From JAJEAD01 sp965221555 (GTDB lineage: Bacteria; Pseudomonadota; Gammaproteobacteria; HK1), in assembly GCA_965221555.1 (NCBI GenBank), contig OZ244895.1, positions 1,798,001 through 1,862,000 of the forward strand: 64,000 nucleotides of DNA, in the 5' to 3' direction. The notes under the pieces were generated by a model that saw only the letters and a list, made by a program, of their open reading frames with translations, did not search any database and was not told where the DNA came from. This document shows positions 34,308 through 42,165 of this stretch, piece by piece. Every line of letters starts with the position of its first letter. Position 1 is the first letter of the stretch. The position numbers and the translations under genes were made by a program.

Positions 34308-34340
34308 GCCGGCGGGGACTCAATCCAGGTCCCCGCCGGC
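34308..34340. terminator. 12-bp perfect hairpin between convergent genes
   Basis: GCCGGCGGGGAC at 34308-34319 pairs perfectly with GTCCCCGCCGGC at 34329-34340 across a 9-nt loop. It sits between the convergent binding-protein genes and just past the stop of the minus-strand one. No T-run follows on either strand, so it is not a classical intrinsic terminator, but it may still end or protect both transcripts. Confidence 0.5.
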
Positions 34341-34353
34341 TCGCGAGACTACC

Positions 34354-35415
34354 TTATTGCGAGATCCAGACGTTGAAGCGATCCGTCAGGCCTTCACGTT
34401 GGTCCGCCCAGAACTGGGTGTCGCTCTTGAACCAGTTCACCGTGTTCTGGGGAGCGGTGGGCAGGTGGGGCAGAATGTCCGGATTGATGTGCGCTTCCAC
34501 ACCCTTGCGCAGCGGCCCGTAGGAAATGTAATTCGTCTGGTCCCCCATGCGCTCGGGGCGTGAGGCGTAGGCGATGAACTCGTAGGCGAGGTCGGCCTCC
34601 GGGTGACCGGTGGGGATGACCCAGTAGTCGTAGTCCATGCCTTGCCCGTCCCACACGATCACGAAGGGCTGTCCATCGTCGACGATCGCGGAGTAGAAGC
34701 GGCCGTTCCAGCCGGTGGTCATCGCCACCTCCTTGTCGGCCAGCAACTGTGGCGACTGCGCGCCCGTCTCCCACCAGATGATGTGGGGCTTCAACTCGTC
34801 GAGTTTGGCGAAGGCGCGGTCCACGCCTCCCTCCGCGTTGAGGGTGGCGTTCACCTCGGCGGCGGGTACGCCATCCGCGATGAGCGCGAACTCGAGGTTG
34901 AACTTGGGGCTCTTGTAGACCCCGCGCTTGCCCGGGAACTTATCGACGTTCCAGAAGTCCTCCCAGTTGCCCGGGGCCTCGTCCGCGAAGACGTCGCTTC
35001 GATAGGCGTAGACGGTGGACCAGGAAATGTTGCCGACCCCGCATTCGTGGGCCGCCTCGGGCAGGAAGTCCTCAGGGGCGAAGCCGAGCTTCTCGTAGTC
35101 GATGGGCTCCCAGATTCCCTCGTCGCAGCCGGCCAGCAGGTGCCCCGACTCCGCGTCGATGACATGGCCGAGGTAGGCGCCCGTTTCCACCCAGGCGCGG
35201 ATCTTCGCGATGTCGCCCGACCACTCGTCCTCGAGCAGGACGTGGCCCGTCTCCGCCATGAAGGGCTCGTGGAACGCCTTGCGTTGGCTGGCGCTGTAGG
35301 CGCCGCCCCAGGAGACTACGGTGATCTCGGCCGCCAGAACCGGGGCATTTGCACCGAAGCCCAGGAGTGCCGCCGCACCAGCCGCGACGAGCAAGCGTTT
35401 GAAAATGGTTCTCAT
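34354..35415 (-). CDS. ABC transporter substrate-binding protein, PotD/AfuA-like
   Basis: A 353-residue extracellular solute-binding protein of family 1, the polyamine/iron branch. A clear signal peptide (FKRLLVAAGAAALLGFGANAPVLAA) is followed by ITVVSWGGAYSASQRKAF, the hallmark start of the mature protein in this branch. KIRAWVETGAYLGHVIDAESG and WSTVYAYRSDVF are further matches. GAGGAATAAC precedes the ATG at 35415. There is no permease or ATPase gene beside it, so it stands alone. Polyamines, amines or a related nitrogen compound are likely ligands, but this is inference. Confidence 0.88.
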   Translation of the reverse strand: MRTIFKRLLVAAGAAALLGFGANAPVLAAEITVVSWGGAYSASQRKAFHEPFMAETGHVLLEDEWSGDIAKIRAWVETGAYLGHVIDAESGHLLAGCDEGIWEPIDYEKLGFAPEDFLPEAAHECGVGNISWSTVYAYRSDVFADEAPGNWEDFWNVDKFPGKRGVYKSPKFNLEFALIADGVPAAEVNATLNAEGGVDRAFAKLDELKPHIIWWETGAQSPQLLADKEVAMTTGWNGRFYSAIVDDGQPFVIVWDGQGMDYDYWVIPTGHPEADLAYEFIAYASRPERMGDQTNYISYGPLRKGVEAHINPDILPHLPTAPQNTVNWFKSDTQFWADQREGLTDRFNVWISQ

Positions 35416-35557
35416 GTTATTCCTCGTGGAGTTTCCAGTGACCAGACGCGAAACGTACTTCAACCGCACAGTGGCGCGCAAACAAGGCCCGCTCTGGCCA
35501 CAACTTCCGTATCGTTGACCTGGCGAGGACACCAGGGCGGCGTATCGGCGGATCGCG

Positions 35558-36916
35558 TCAACCGCCGGCAAGCGCTTCGAGGAGGCGTTCGGGCATGCCC
35601 TCGAAGTGGGCGTTGCTCATGACGAGGACGTGATCCCCCGCTCTGGCCACCGCGGCGCACTCCTCGACTATGGTCCGGGTCGCATCCCGGATGCGGATTT
35701 CGTGCGGGTTACCGGGGACGGGTCCGGGATCCCAGTCCACGCCCCGCCGCCGGTAGAGCCAGACGATATCGGCCGCGGCCAGCGCGGGCGCGATCGCGTC
35801 GCGGTGCGTGCCGCCACGCATGGTGTTCGATGCGAGGTCGAGCACCGCGAGGATGCGGGCCGCGCCGACCCGCGCCCGAAGGCCCGCAAGCGTGGTCGCA
35901 ATCGCGCTCGGGTGGTGGGCGAAGTCGTCATAGACCCGGACCCCGGCGACGCAGCCGCGCAACTCCAGCCTCCTCTTCACGCCGCGGAAGCGCCCGAGCG
36001 CCCGGACCGCGCACGCCGGATCGACACCCACCCCGCGGGCGGCGGCGATCGCGGCGAGCGCGTTCATCACGTTGTGAAGACCGATGTGGTCCCACCGGAC
36101 CCGGCCCAGTACGCTTTCTCCGCGGCATACGTCGAAAGCGCTGCCCTCCGGGGTCGTGTCGCGGGCGCGCAGGTCCCCGGCATCCAGCCCGAAGCTCTCG
36201 ACCGGAGTCCAGCAGCCGAGCGCCAGCGTGCGGTCTATTTCTCGCTCGGGCGCCGCGCGCACGATCAGCCCTTCGCCGGGAATAGTGCGCACGAGGTGAT
36301 GGAACTGCCGCCGGATCTCCGCGAGGTCATCGAAAATGTCGGCGTGGTCGAACTCGATATTGCCGATGACGAGGATTCGGGGCCGGTAGTGAACGAACTT
36401 CGAGCGCTTGTCGAAGAACGCGGAATCGTACTCGTCCGCTTCGACCACAAAGGGCGCCTTGGGCGCGCCGAGGCGGGCGGAGACCCCGAAGTCGAGAGGC
36501 ACGCCACCGATCAGGAAGCCGGGTTCGCGCCCGGCCCGTTCCAGGACATGGGCCACCATGCTGGCGGTGCTCGTCTTTCCATGGGTGCCCGAGACGGCAA
36601 TGACCGGACGCTCCCGCAGCACGTTCTCGCCGAGCCACTGCGGGCCGGAGGTGAAGGCGAGACCACGGTTCAGCACGTGTTCGACCGCCGGATTGCCGCG
36701 GGTGAGGACGTTGCCGATGACGACGCAGTCCGGCGCGGGGTGGAGGTGAACGGGATCGTAGCCTTCGAAGACCGTGATGCCGGCTGAGCGCAGCATCTCG
36801 CTCATCGGCGGATACGCTCTCTCGTCGGAGCCGCGTACGCGGTGGCCGAGGGCGCGGGCAAGGAGCGCGAGTCCTCCCATGAACGTGCCGCAGATGCCGA
36901 GAAGGTGCAGATTCAA
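35558..36916 (-). CDS. mpl: UDP-N-acetylmuramate:tripeptide ligase Mpl
   Basis: A 452-residue Mur-ligase family enzyme that joins the recycled tripeptide L-Ala-gamma-D-Glu-meso-DAP to UDP-MurNAc in peptidoglycan recycling. The N-terminal UDP-binding part is HLLGICGTFMGGLALLARALGH, a clear Mpl signature (MurC has a different loop). The ATP loop is SGTHGKTSTAS at 109-119. NIEFDHADIFDDL and YDDFAHHPSAIATTL are the central and C-terminal motifs. The start at 36916 is supported by the N-terminus. It indicates a Gram-negative with DAP-type murein. Confidence 0.95.
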   Translation of the reverse strand: MNLHLLGICGTFMGGLALLARALGHRVRGSDERAYPPMSEMLRSAGITVFEGYDPVHLHPAPDCVVIGNVLTRGNPAVEHVLNRGLAFTSGPQWLGENVLRERPVIAVSGTHGKTSTASMVAHVLERAGREPGFLIGGVPLDFGVSARLGAPKAPFVVEADEYDSAFFDKRSKFVHYRPRILVIGNIEFDHADIFDDLAEIRRQFHHLVRTIPGEGLIVRAAPEREIDRTLALGCWTPVESFGLDAGDLRARDTTPEGSAFDVCRGESVLGRVRWDHIGLHNVMNALAAIAAARGVGVDPACAVRALGRFRGVKRRLELRGCVAGVRVYDDFAHHPSAIATTLAGLRARVGAARILAVLDLASNTMRGGTHRDAIAPALAAADIVWLYRRRGVDWDPGPVPGNPHEIRIRDATRTIVEECAAVARAGDHVLVMSNAHFEGMPERLLEALAGG

Positions 36917-36929
36917 GCCGGCGCGGCCA

Positions 36930-37451
36930 TCAAAGTGTCATGCGGCCTTCGAGCATCGCGCTCAGGACCTGGGACGAGACGAGGTAGATGACCATCGCGA
37001 TCACGACCGCGGAGAGGAAGGATGTCGACAACGCGTGACGCAGAATGTGGGCGACTACGGCGAGGTTCCACACCACGATCAGGGCAAGGAAGACCAGCTC
37101 GATTCCCGCCGGCTCGCCGGCCCGCATCACGCTCACCCGGAAGGAGAGTACGGGAATGGCGACGAGCGTGGTCACCGTTCCCGCACCGACCAGGGCGCTC
37201 AGGGTCTGCACCGCGCGTGGCCAGTGGCGAAGCACCCCGAGCAGAGACAGGGTCAGTGCGCAGAGAAGCAGGGCATCCACGACCCCGCCGAGGAGCGCAT
37301 CCAGCGGCGAGAGGAGGGTGGAGTGCGCGATGGCGCTGCTCGTGATGTAGGCGAGCGCCGAGAGCGCCAGCAGCCGGGGGGAGGCCGGCAGATCCTGAGG
37401 GCGCAGCCGGAGCAGGCAGATGGAGACGAAGGGGCGAACGAGTGCGAGCAC
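36930..37451 (-). CDS. small multi-spanning membrane protein, Yip1-like
   Basis: A 173-residue hydrophobic protein with about five predicted helices (for example LLALSALAYITSSAIAHSTLL, ALLLCALTLSLLGVL, FLSAVVIAMVIYLVSSQVL). Its length and helix pattern recall Yip1/YIF1-type bacterial membrane proteins, but no firm motif was found. The GTG at 37451 is used as start; there is no good ribosome binding site, so the N-terminus is uncertain. It lies 13 nt upstream of mpl and 144 nt downstream of the Hsp15 gene on the same strand. Confidence 0.65.
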   Translation of the reverse strand: MLALVRPFVSICLLRLRPQDLPASPRLLALSALAYITSSAIAHSTLLSPLDALLGGVVDALLLCALTLSLLGVLRHWPRAVQTLSALVGAGTVTTLVAIPVLSFRVSVMRAGEPAGIELVFLALIVVWNLAVVAHILRHALSTSFLSAVVIAMVIYLVSSQVLSAMLEGRMTL

Positions 37452-37595
37452 CGGCGTGATGGGGTGGGCGGCGGCCGCGCCGGAGGAGAGAAAACGATGA
37501 TAGCGCAGCGCCTGCGACGATGCGCATCGGCATCGACCAAGGCGGCGCCAGGATGGAGGCGGTGGCGCTGCGCGCGCGGCGCGGCGTGGCGCGCC

Positions 37596-38015
37596 TCAGT
37601 CCTCGCTCTTCAAGCGTTCGAGCTCGCGCCGCTCGCGCTTGGTGGGCCGCCCCAGCCCGCGCTCGCGCCTCGCGTTGGCCTGACGCCGCCTTTCCTCTTC
37701 GCTGACCCGTGCTTCCCGGCTCTGGGGAGTCTCCTCGTAGAGCAGCACCGCCTCCCGGGCCGGACGCCGCTCCCGGTTGAGCCCCCGCACCACCACCACC
37801 CACTGCGTCACGCCCCGCCGAATGGTGAGCCGTTCTCCGGTGCGAATCCGTCGCGCCGGCTTGGCCCGTGTCCCGTTGACCTCCACCTTGCCCCCCGAAA
37901 CGGCCTGGGCGGCGAGGCTGCGGGTCTTGAAGAATCTGGCTGCCCACAGCCATTTGTCCAGCCGCTCGGAAGTCTCAGGTGAGGTGTCTTGCGAAGAGCG
38001 CAGCGAACTTGTCAT
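37596..38015 (-). CDS. hslR: heat shock protein Hsp15 (S4-domain RNA-binding protein)
   Basis: A 139-residue S4-domain protein matching Hsp15 in length and layout. The S4 motif is ERLDKWLWAARFFKTRSLAAQAVSGGKVEVNG. The basic C-terminal tail is RRRQANARRERGLGRPTKRERRELERL. Hsp15 recognises 50S subunits with a stalled nascent chain and helps recycle them after heat shock. The ATG at 38015 is used; the first 16 residues are variable in the family. It is divergent from the large STAND regulator across an AT-rich spacer. Confidence 0.92.
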   Translation of the reverse strand: MTSSLRSSQDTSPETSERLDKWLWAARFFKTRSLAAQAVSGGKVEVNGTRAKPARRIRTGERLTIRRGVTQWVVVVRGLNRERRPAREAVLLYEETPQSREARVSEEERRRQANARRERGLGRPTKRERRELERLKSED

Positions 38016-38159
38016 TAAATTAAATCGATCATCCCCGTCTGCGAATGGTGCAGTGTACTTACAGATTACTTATATATTGCTTACATGGCCGATGGCCATA
38101 TTCGATCGCCCGTATCCGACGGATAGAATGAAGCCTCGCCGACAAAAGGGCGTTTGCCC
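38016..38159 (+). promoter_or_regulatory. AT-rich divergent regulatory region
   Basis: This spacer is clearly lower in GC than its surroundings. From about 38055 to 38085 it has the repeated hexamer CTTACA (two copies) around ACTTATATATTG, which contains -10-like TATATT. The spacing and repeats suggest overlapping promoters for hslR and the STAND regulator and a possible operator. AAGGG at 38146-38150 is the probable ribosome binding site for the regulator. Confidence 0.45.
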
Positions 38160-41100
38160 GTGTCGTTGTATCCAGATCTGGCCAAGACCAGTCATCCCAA
38201 GCTTTCTCGAGTACTGACGCGCGAGCGACTCTTCAAACTGCTCGATCAACGGCGACGCTCCTCTGGTATATGGATTAATGCCGGAGCAGGTTATGGAAAG
38301 ACTACCCTCGTTGCGAGCTACCTGAGTGCCCGGGGCATCGATTCACGCTGGCATCGCCTCGATTCTCGCGACTCCGACGTCGCCACGTTCTTCCACTACA
38401 TGGGCCTTGAGACGGGTGAGAAGTGCTCGCCCGAGCTGCCTCGCTTTCGTCCCGAACACCACGACGAACTGACAGGATTTGCACAACGCTTCTTTCGGGT
38501 TCTGTTCGAAGCGTCCTCACCCGCGTTCGTGCTGGTGCTCGACAACTACCACGAGATCTCTTCCCAATCTCCATTGCATGGGGTCGTGGTGAGCGCGATC
38601 ACGGAGACGCCTCCCGATGTCTGCGTGATTGTCATCAGTCGCGGCGAGCCTCCACCGTCGATGGTGCGGCTGCGGGCGAACCGAAGGCTCCAGGTGGTCG
38701 GGCAAGATGCGCTGCGCCTTACGAGGCGCGAGTCCGATGCAATTGTCGACAGATGGGACGATACCTGCGGCGAGCCGGTCCGCGAGCGACTCTACGAGAA
38801 GACCGAGGGTTGGGCAGCGGGTCTCGTTCTCATGCTGGACCAGATCGTCATCGAGGGGCGGGTGACCCGAGGACCGGATCCCACCTCCCGACACCTCGTG
38901 TTCGACTATCTTGCCGGAGAGGTCTTCCCGGGTTTCGACGAACCGACGCGAGATCTGTTGCGAAAGACCGCCTTCCTCGACGAGTTGAGCCCGGCGATAA
39001 CCGCCGCTCTCGCCTCGGAGCCGCGCGCGGGTGAAATTCTCGACCGCCTGCATCGCGATCACCACCTGGTGAGGTTGCGGCAGAAGAACAACGGGCCTGT
39101 CTATCGCCGGCATCCGCTTCTGACGGACCTGCTTCGAGCCCGCGCCGAGGCGGAGCTTTCGCAAGACGAGCGAAGGGGGCTTCGCGATCGTGCGCGTTCG
39201 TTGCTCGAAGAGGCGGGGGCCTACGATGATCTGGTGGCCCTGCTTCGCCGCGACGAGGATCCGGATGCGCTGGTTCGCGTAGTGCTGGCGCAGGCCCCGC
39301 ACATGGTTCGCACTGGTCGCGTCGAGACCCTCGAGCAGTGGCTGGACGCACTGCCGGAAGAAAGCGTTCAGGGCAACGCGTGGCTCCAATTCTGGCGTGC
39401 CACCTGCGCGGCGTTCGGTGCTCCGCGCGAAGCCCGTCGACACTTCGAACGGGCCTTCGAGCTTTTTCGCAAGGACCGGCCTCGGGACCACGATGCGCTC
39501 CTGCTCACCTGTTCCGGCGCCATCAACGCCATCTTCCATGATCTCGACGATCTGGAGCAGCTCGACCACTGGGTCGAATCCACAATCGAATTGCTCGATG
39601 GAGATATCTCTGGCTCGCCCGAGGTGGAAGCCCGCGCGACGGTGAGCCTGTTCCTCTCACTCGTCTTCCGCCCGCCTTCCCCTATCGCCCTTGAGGACTG
39701 GTCTGCCCGCGCCCGGCGGTCCGTGTGCGCGATCGAAGACCCCGGCGCCCTGGTCAGCGCCCACCTGCTGCTCGCCGTCGCCCTCAATTACACCGGCCAG
39801 TTCGGACATGCCCGCGATCTGATGGCGGGGATGCGCAGAATCTGTCGTTCGAATGATGTTTCGCCCCTGGCGATGAGAGCGCTTCGCTACGTCGAATCGA
39901 TGTACTCCATGCTGACCGGGGACCGGGAAGGGTGTCTAGAGGCGGTAAATGATGGCCTCGCACTCAGCCGATCGAAGGGGGATCGACGATGGTCGCTTCA
40001 TCTTCTCGCCAATGGCGCGGCGGGAGCACTCGGCGCGGGAGATCTCGATTCGGCGCGGGACTTGCTTGCTCGGATGCACGAGGGCCTGGATGTGGCCAGA
40101 CCTCTGGAGCGGGCTTGTTTCCACTACTACTCGGCCTGGCTCCACGTGCTGGCCGGGGATCCGGTGGCCGCATTCCAGCACCAGAAGACCGCGCTCGGGC
40201 TCGCAGTGGAGAGCGCTTGCCCCTGCTACGAGATGCTGTGCCGGATCGCGATCGCCCAGGTCCTGAGCGATCTCGGGGAAGGCGAGGAGGCGATTTCACA
40301 CCTGTCGAAGGTACGTTCCCAGTGGCGTCTCATCCCCAATCCGTGGCTCGAGTTCCACGAGCGCATGGCATTTACCCACGTCGCCCTGCGCCATGGGCGC
40401 GGGCGCCAAGGTCTCGCGGGGTTGCGTCGGGCGCTCGAGATCGGACGGGACAATGGCTTCACCCATCTGCTCTGGTGGCGACCTTCGATGATGTCCCGGC
40501 TCTGTGCACGGGCCCTCGACGAAGGCATCGAGGTCGACTACGTGAGCCGTCTGGTACGTGAACGTCATCTCGTGCCGGAACGAGAGGCCCGGCACAATCG
40601 GCGCTGGCCGTGGAGATTCCGAATCCAGACCTTCGGGGAGTTCGAGGTGCTGCGCGACGGGAAATCGCTCGGAGTGCGGACCAGACTTCAGAAGAAACCT
40701 CTGGAACTGTTGAAGGCGCTCGTCGGATTCGGTGCGCAGAACGTTCCCGAGACACGCCTCGCGGGCTCGCTATGGCCGAGAATCGACGCCGACTACGCCT
40801 ATGGCTCATTGACCACCGCGTTGCACCGTCTGCGCAAGCTGGTGGGAGAAGATCGCCTGGTTTCGATGCGCCATGGACACTTGAGCATCGACCCGGACCT
40901 GTGCTGGATAGACCTGCGTGCATTCGAAGCGCTCACCCTGACCATCGACCGGGTACGACGTTCTGGGTCGGCCTCCGATCACGGGGATCGCGTAGAGGCC
41001 TGGACGGAAGAGCTCTTCGCGCTCTATCGCGGCCCGTTCATGGGAAGCGAGGGGCAGGATCCGCGATACCTCCTGCTTCGAGGAAGGCTTCGCAATCAGT

Positions 41101-41369
41101 TCCTTCGCTCCGCGGTCAACATTGCCCGTTTCTGGGAGGATCGGGGCGATTGGGAGCGGGCGGCCGACTGCTACGAACGGGGCATCGAAGTCGACCACCT
41201 CGCGGAAGGCCTGTACCGCCGGCTCATGCTCTGTTACCGCGAGGCCGGCCGGATCACCGAAGCGATCGACACCTACGATCGCCTGCGCTTTACCCTGGAG
41301 GCCGAAGGATCGGCGCAACCCGCCCGTGAAACCACGGTGATCTACGATCGCATGGTCGATCGCCTGTAG
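38160..41369 (+). CDS. STAND-family transcriptional regulator with BTAD output domain
   Basis: A 1069-residue regulator. The N-terminal NTPase has Walker A GAGYGKTT (42-49) and Walker B FVLVLDNYHE, in the MalT-like STAND arrangement, followed by a long helical repeat (TPR-like) middle. Instead of the usual LuxR helix-turn-helix, the C-terminus carries an OmpR-type winged helix (RIQTFGEFEVL, from about residue 819; YGSLTTALHRLRKLVGEDRL). A bacterial transcriptional activator domain then runs from about residue 915 to the end. A sensed ligand probably triggers ATP-dependent oligomerisation. The GTG at 38160 fits the ribosome binding site; a TTG at 38154 is also possible. Targets are unknown. 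Confidence 0.88.
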   Translation: MSLYPDLAKTSHPKLSRVLTRERLFKLLDQRRRSSGIWINAGAGYGKTTLVASYLSARGIDSRWHRLDSRDSDVATFFHYMGLETGEKCSPELPRFRPEHHDELTGFAQRFFRVLFEASSPAFVLVLDNYHEISSQSPLHGVVVSAITETPPDVCVIVISRGEPPPSMVRLRANRRLQVVGQDALRLTRRESDAIVDRWDDTCGEPVRERLYEKTEGWAAGLVLMLDQIVIEGRVTRGPDPTSRHLVFDYLAGEVFPGFDEPTRDLLRKTAFLDELSPAITAALASEPRAGEILDRLHRDHHLVRLRQKNNGPVYRRHPLLTDLLRARAEAELSQDERRGLRDRARSLLEEAGAYDDLVALLRRDEDPDALVRVVLAQAPHMVRTGRVETLEQWLDALPEESVQGNAWLQFWRATCAAFGAPREARRHFERAFELFRKDRPRDHDALLLTCSGAINAIFHDLDDLEQLDHWVESTIELLDGDISGSPEVEARATVSLFLSLVFRPPSPIALEDWSARARRSVCAIEDPGALVSAHLLLAVALNYTGQFGHARDLMAGMRRICRSNDVSPLAMRALRYVESMYSMLTGDREGCLEAVNDGLALSRSKGDRRWSLHLLANGAAGALGAGDLDSARDLLARMHEGLDVARPLERACFHYYSAWLHVLAGDPVAAFQHQKTALGLAVESACPCYEMLCRIAIAQVLSDLGEGEEAISHLSKVRSQWRLIPNPWLEFHERMAFTHVALRHGRGRQGLAGLRRALEIGRDNGFTHLLWWRPSMMSRLCARALDEGIEVDYVSRLVRERHLVPEREARHNRRWPWRFRIQTFGEFEVLRDGKSLGVRTRLQKKPLELLKALVGFGAQNVPETRLAGSLWPRIDADYAYGSLTTALHRLRKLVGEDRLVSMRHGHLSIDPDLCWIDLRAFEALTLTIDRVRRSGSASDHGDRVEAWTEELFALYRGPFMGSEGQDPRYLLLRGRLRNQFLRSAVNIARFWEDRGDWERAADCYERGIEVDHLAEGLYRRLMLCYREAGRITEAIDTYDRLRFTLEAEGSAQPARETTVIYDRMVDRL

Positions 41370-41379
41370 GCGCCCGCGG

Positions 41380-41440
41380 GCTCGCCCGCATGTTTCACCG
41401 ACAACCGGCCGCGGACGCGCATCCGCCGGCATGGGCGGTG
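41380..41440 (+). repeat. dispersed TIR repeat, fragment R6
   Basis: The left end of the element only: CTCGCCCGCATGTTTCACCG at about 41381-41400, then CCGCGGACGCGCAT. It matches the first 50 bases of the full copy about 130 bp downstream and then diverges. Confidence 0.5.
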
Positions 41441-41510
41441 TCCAGCGTGTGCCACAAGCACTGGCCGCAGTGTCGAAGTACGCCTGCGTACCCTTGAACG
41501 TCCTCCGGGC

Positions 41511-41694
41511 TAGCCCGCAAGTTTCATCGATTTCCTACTGCGGACGCCAATATGCTCGCGTTAGCGGGTCGTACTCCCTCAAGCCGCTTCGACGTAGTGT
41601 CGGCTACGCCTTCAGCGTCTCTCAGTCCGTGCGCCCCACTATCACGGCATCTTGGCGCCCGAAGCGGCCGAAAATCCGTGAAACATGCGGGCTA
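41511..41694 (+). repeat. dispersed TIR repeat, copy R7 (short form, best preserved)
   Basis: The type copy of the family, 184 bp. The left terminus reads TAGCCCGCAAGTTTCATCG; the right terminus read on the other strand is TAGCCCGCATGTTTCACGG. The two 25-bp ends agree at 21 positions. Interior landmarks are CTGCGGACGCCAATATGCTC, CGCTTCGACGTAGTGTCGGC and CACTATCACGGCATCTTGGC. It lies between the STAND regulator gene and tRNA-Glu. No transposase is encoded. Confidence 0.85.
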
Positions 41695-41776
41695 GCGAAT
41701 CGGCGGGCCGCTGCGACTGGCACTCGGCCGGCTTGCCCGTCGATGGCGGGACGATCGTGCGCCGACGGGAGAATTT

Positions 41777-41852
41777 TGGCGCTCCCTAGGGGACTCGAAC
41801 CCCTGTCCCCGCCGTGAGAGGGCGGTATCCTGGGCCGCTAGACGAAGGGAGC
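41777..41852 (-). tRNA. tRNA-Glu (anticodon CTC)
   Basis: Read on the minus strand, this 76-nt gene folds into a full cloverleaf with acceptor GCTCCCT/AGGGAGC, anticodon stem CCGCC/GGCGG around loop CTCTCAC, T arm AGGGG-TTCGAGT-CCCCT, discriminator G and an encoded CCA. The anticodon is CTC, reading GAG. The D arm and overall sequence match bacterial tRNA-Glu. Confidence 0.95.
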
Positions 41853-41893
41853 GTGCAGGAACGATCCTGGTGGACGACTATCGCGTCGCTGGT

Positions 41894-41921
41894 ATTATAC
41901 GTCGCGTCGCGGCTGGCTCAA
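41894..41921 (-). promoter_or_regulatory. promoter of tRNA-Glu
   Basis: On the minus strand TTGAGC (41916-41921) and TATAAT (41894-41899) are separated by 16 nt. The perfect -10 lies about 42 nt upstream of the tRNA 5' end. This is the clearest sigma-70 promoter in the window. Confidence 0.8.
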
Positions 41922-42165
41922 CATGCGGGCGCAATGCGCTTCGGGTCTGGTTTCGCGCCCTTCGGCGGCTTACCGCGCCTTCCTGAAGTCTCGGCAAACG
42001 GCAAGGGGACAAGGGCCGAAAGCCATTCGAAGCGTTGGGGGCGCGGGTCGCAACAGGGCGTGCCCGAGAACCGTTTCCCCGGCCGCGGAGCACGGACCTG
42101 ACCCGCGGCGCCCCCAAAGAGGGCGGTCCAACGAGGCAAGCTTCATCAACAAGGACTCAAGCAAC
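41922..42165 (+). other. upstream region of pcnB
   Basis: A plus-strand frame from the ATG at 41923 is open into pcnB, but its first 81 codons are Arg/Ser/Gly-rich and unlike PcnB, and the ATG overlaps the tRNA-Glu promoter region. It is treated as untranslated leader. AAGGA at 42151-42155 is the probable ribosome binding site. No other gene is visible. Confidence 0.5.

Noticed and set aside
34087..34323. A 78-codon minus-strand frame between the two binding-protein genes
   Set aside because: It overlaps the end of a well-supported gene and the strong hairpin, and has no recognisable domain.
41923..42165. ATG at 41923 as the pcnB start
   Set aside because: It would add 81 residues rich in Arg, Ser and Gly with no similarity to PcnB, and it begins next to the tRNA-Glu promoter.
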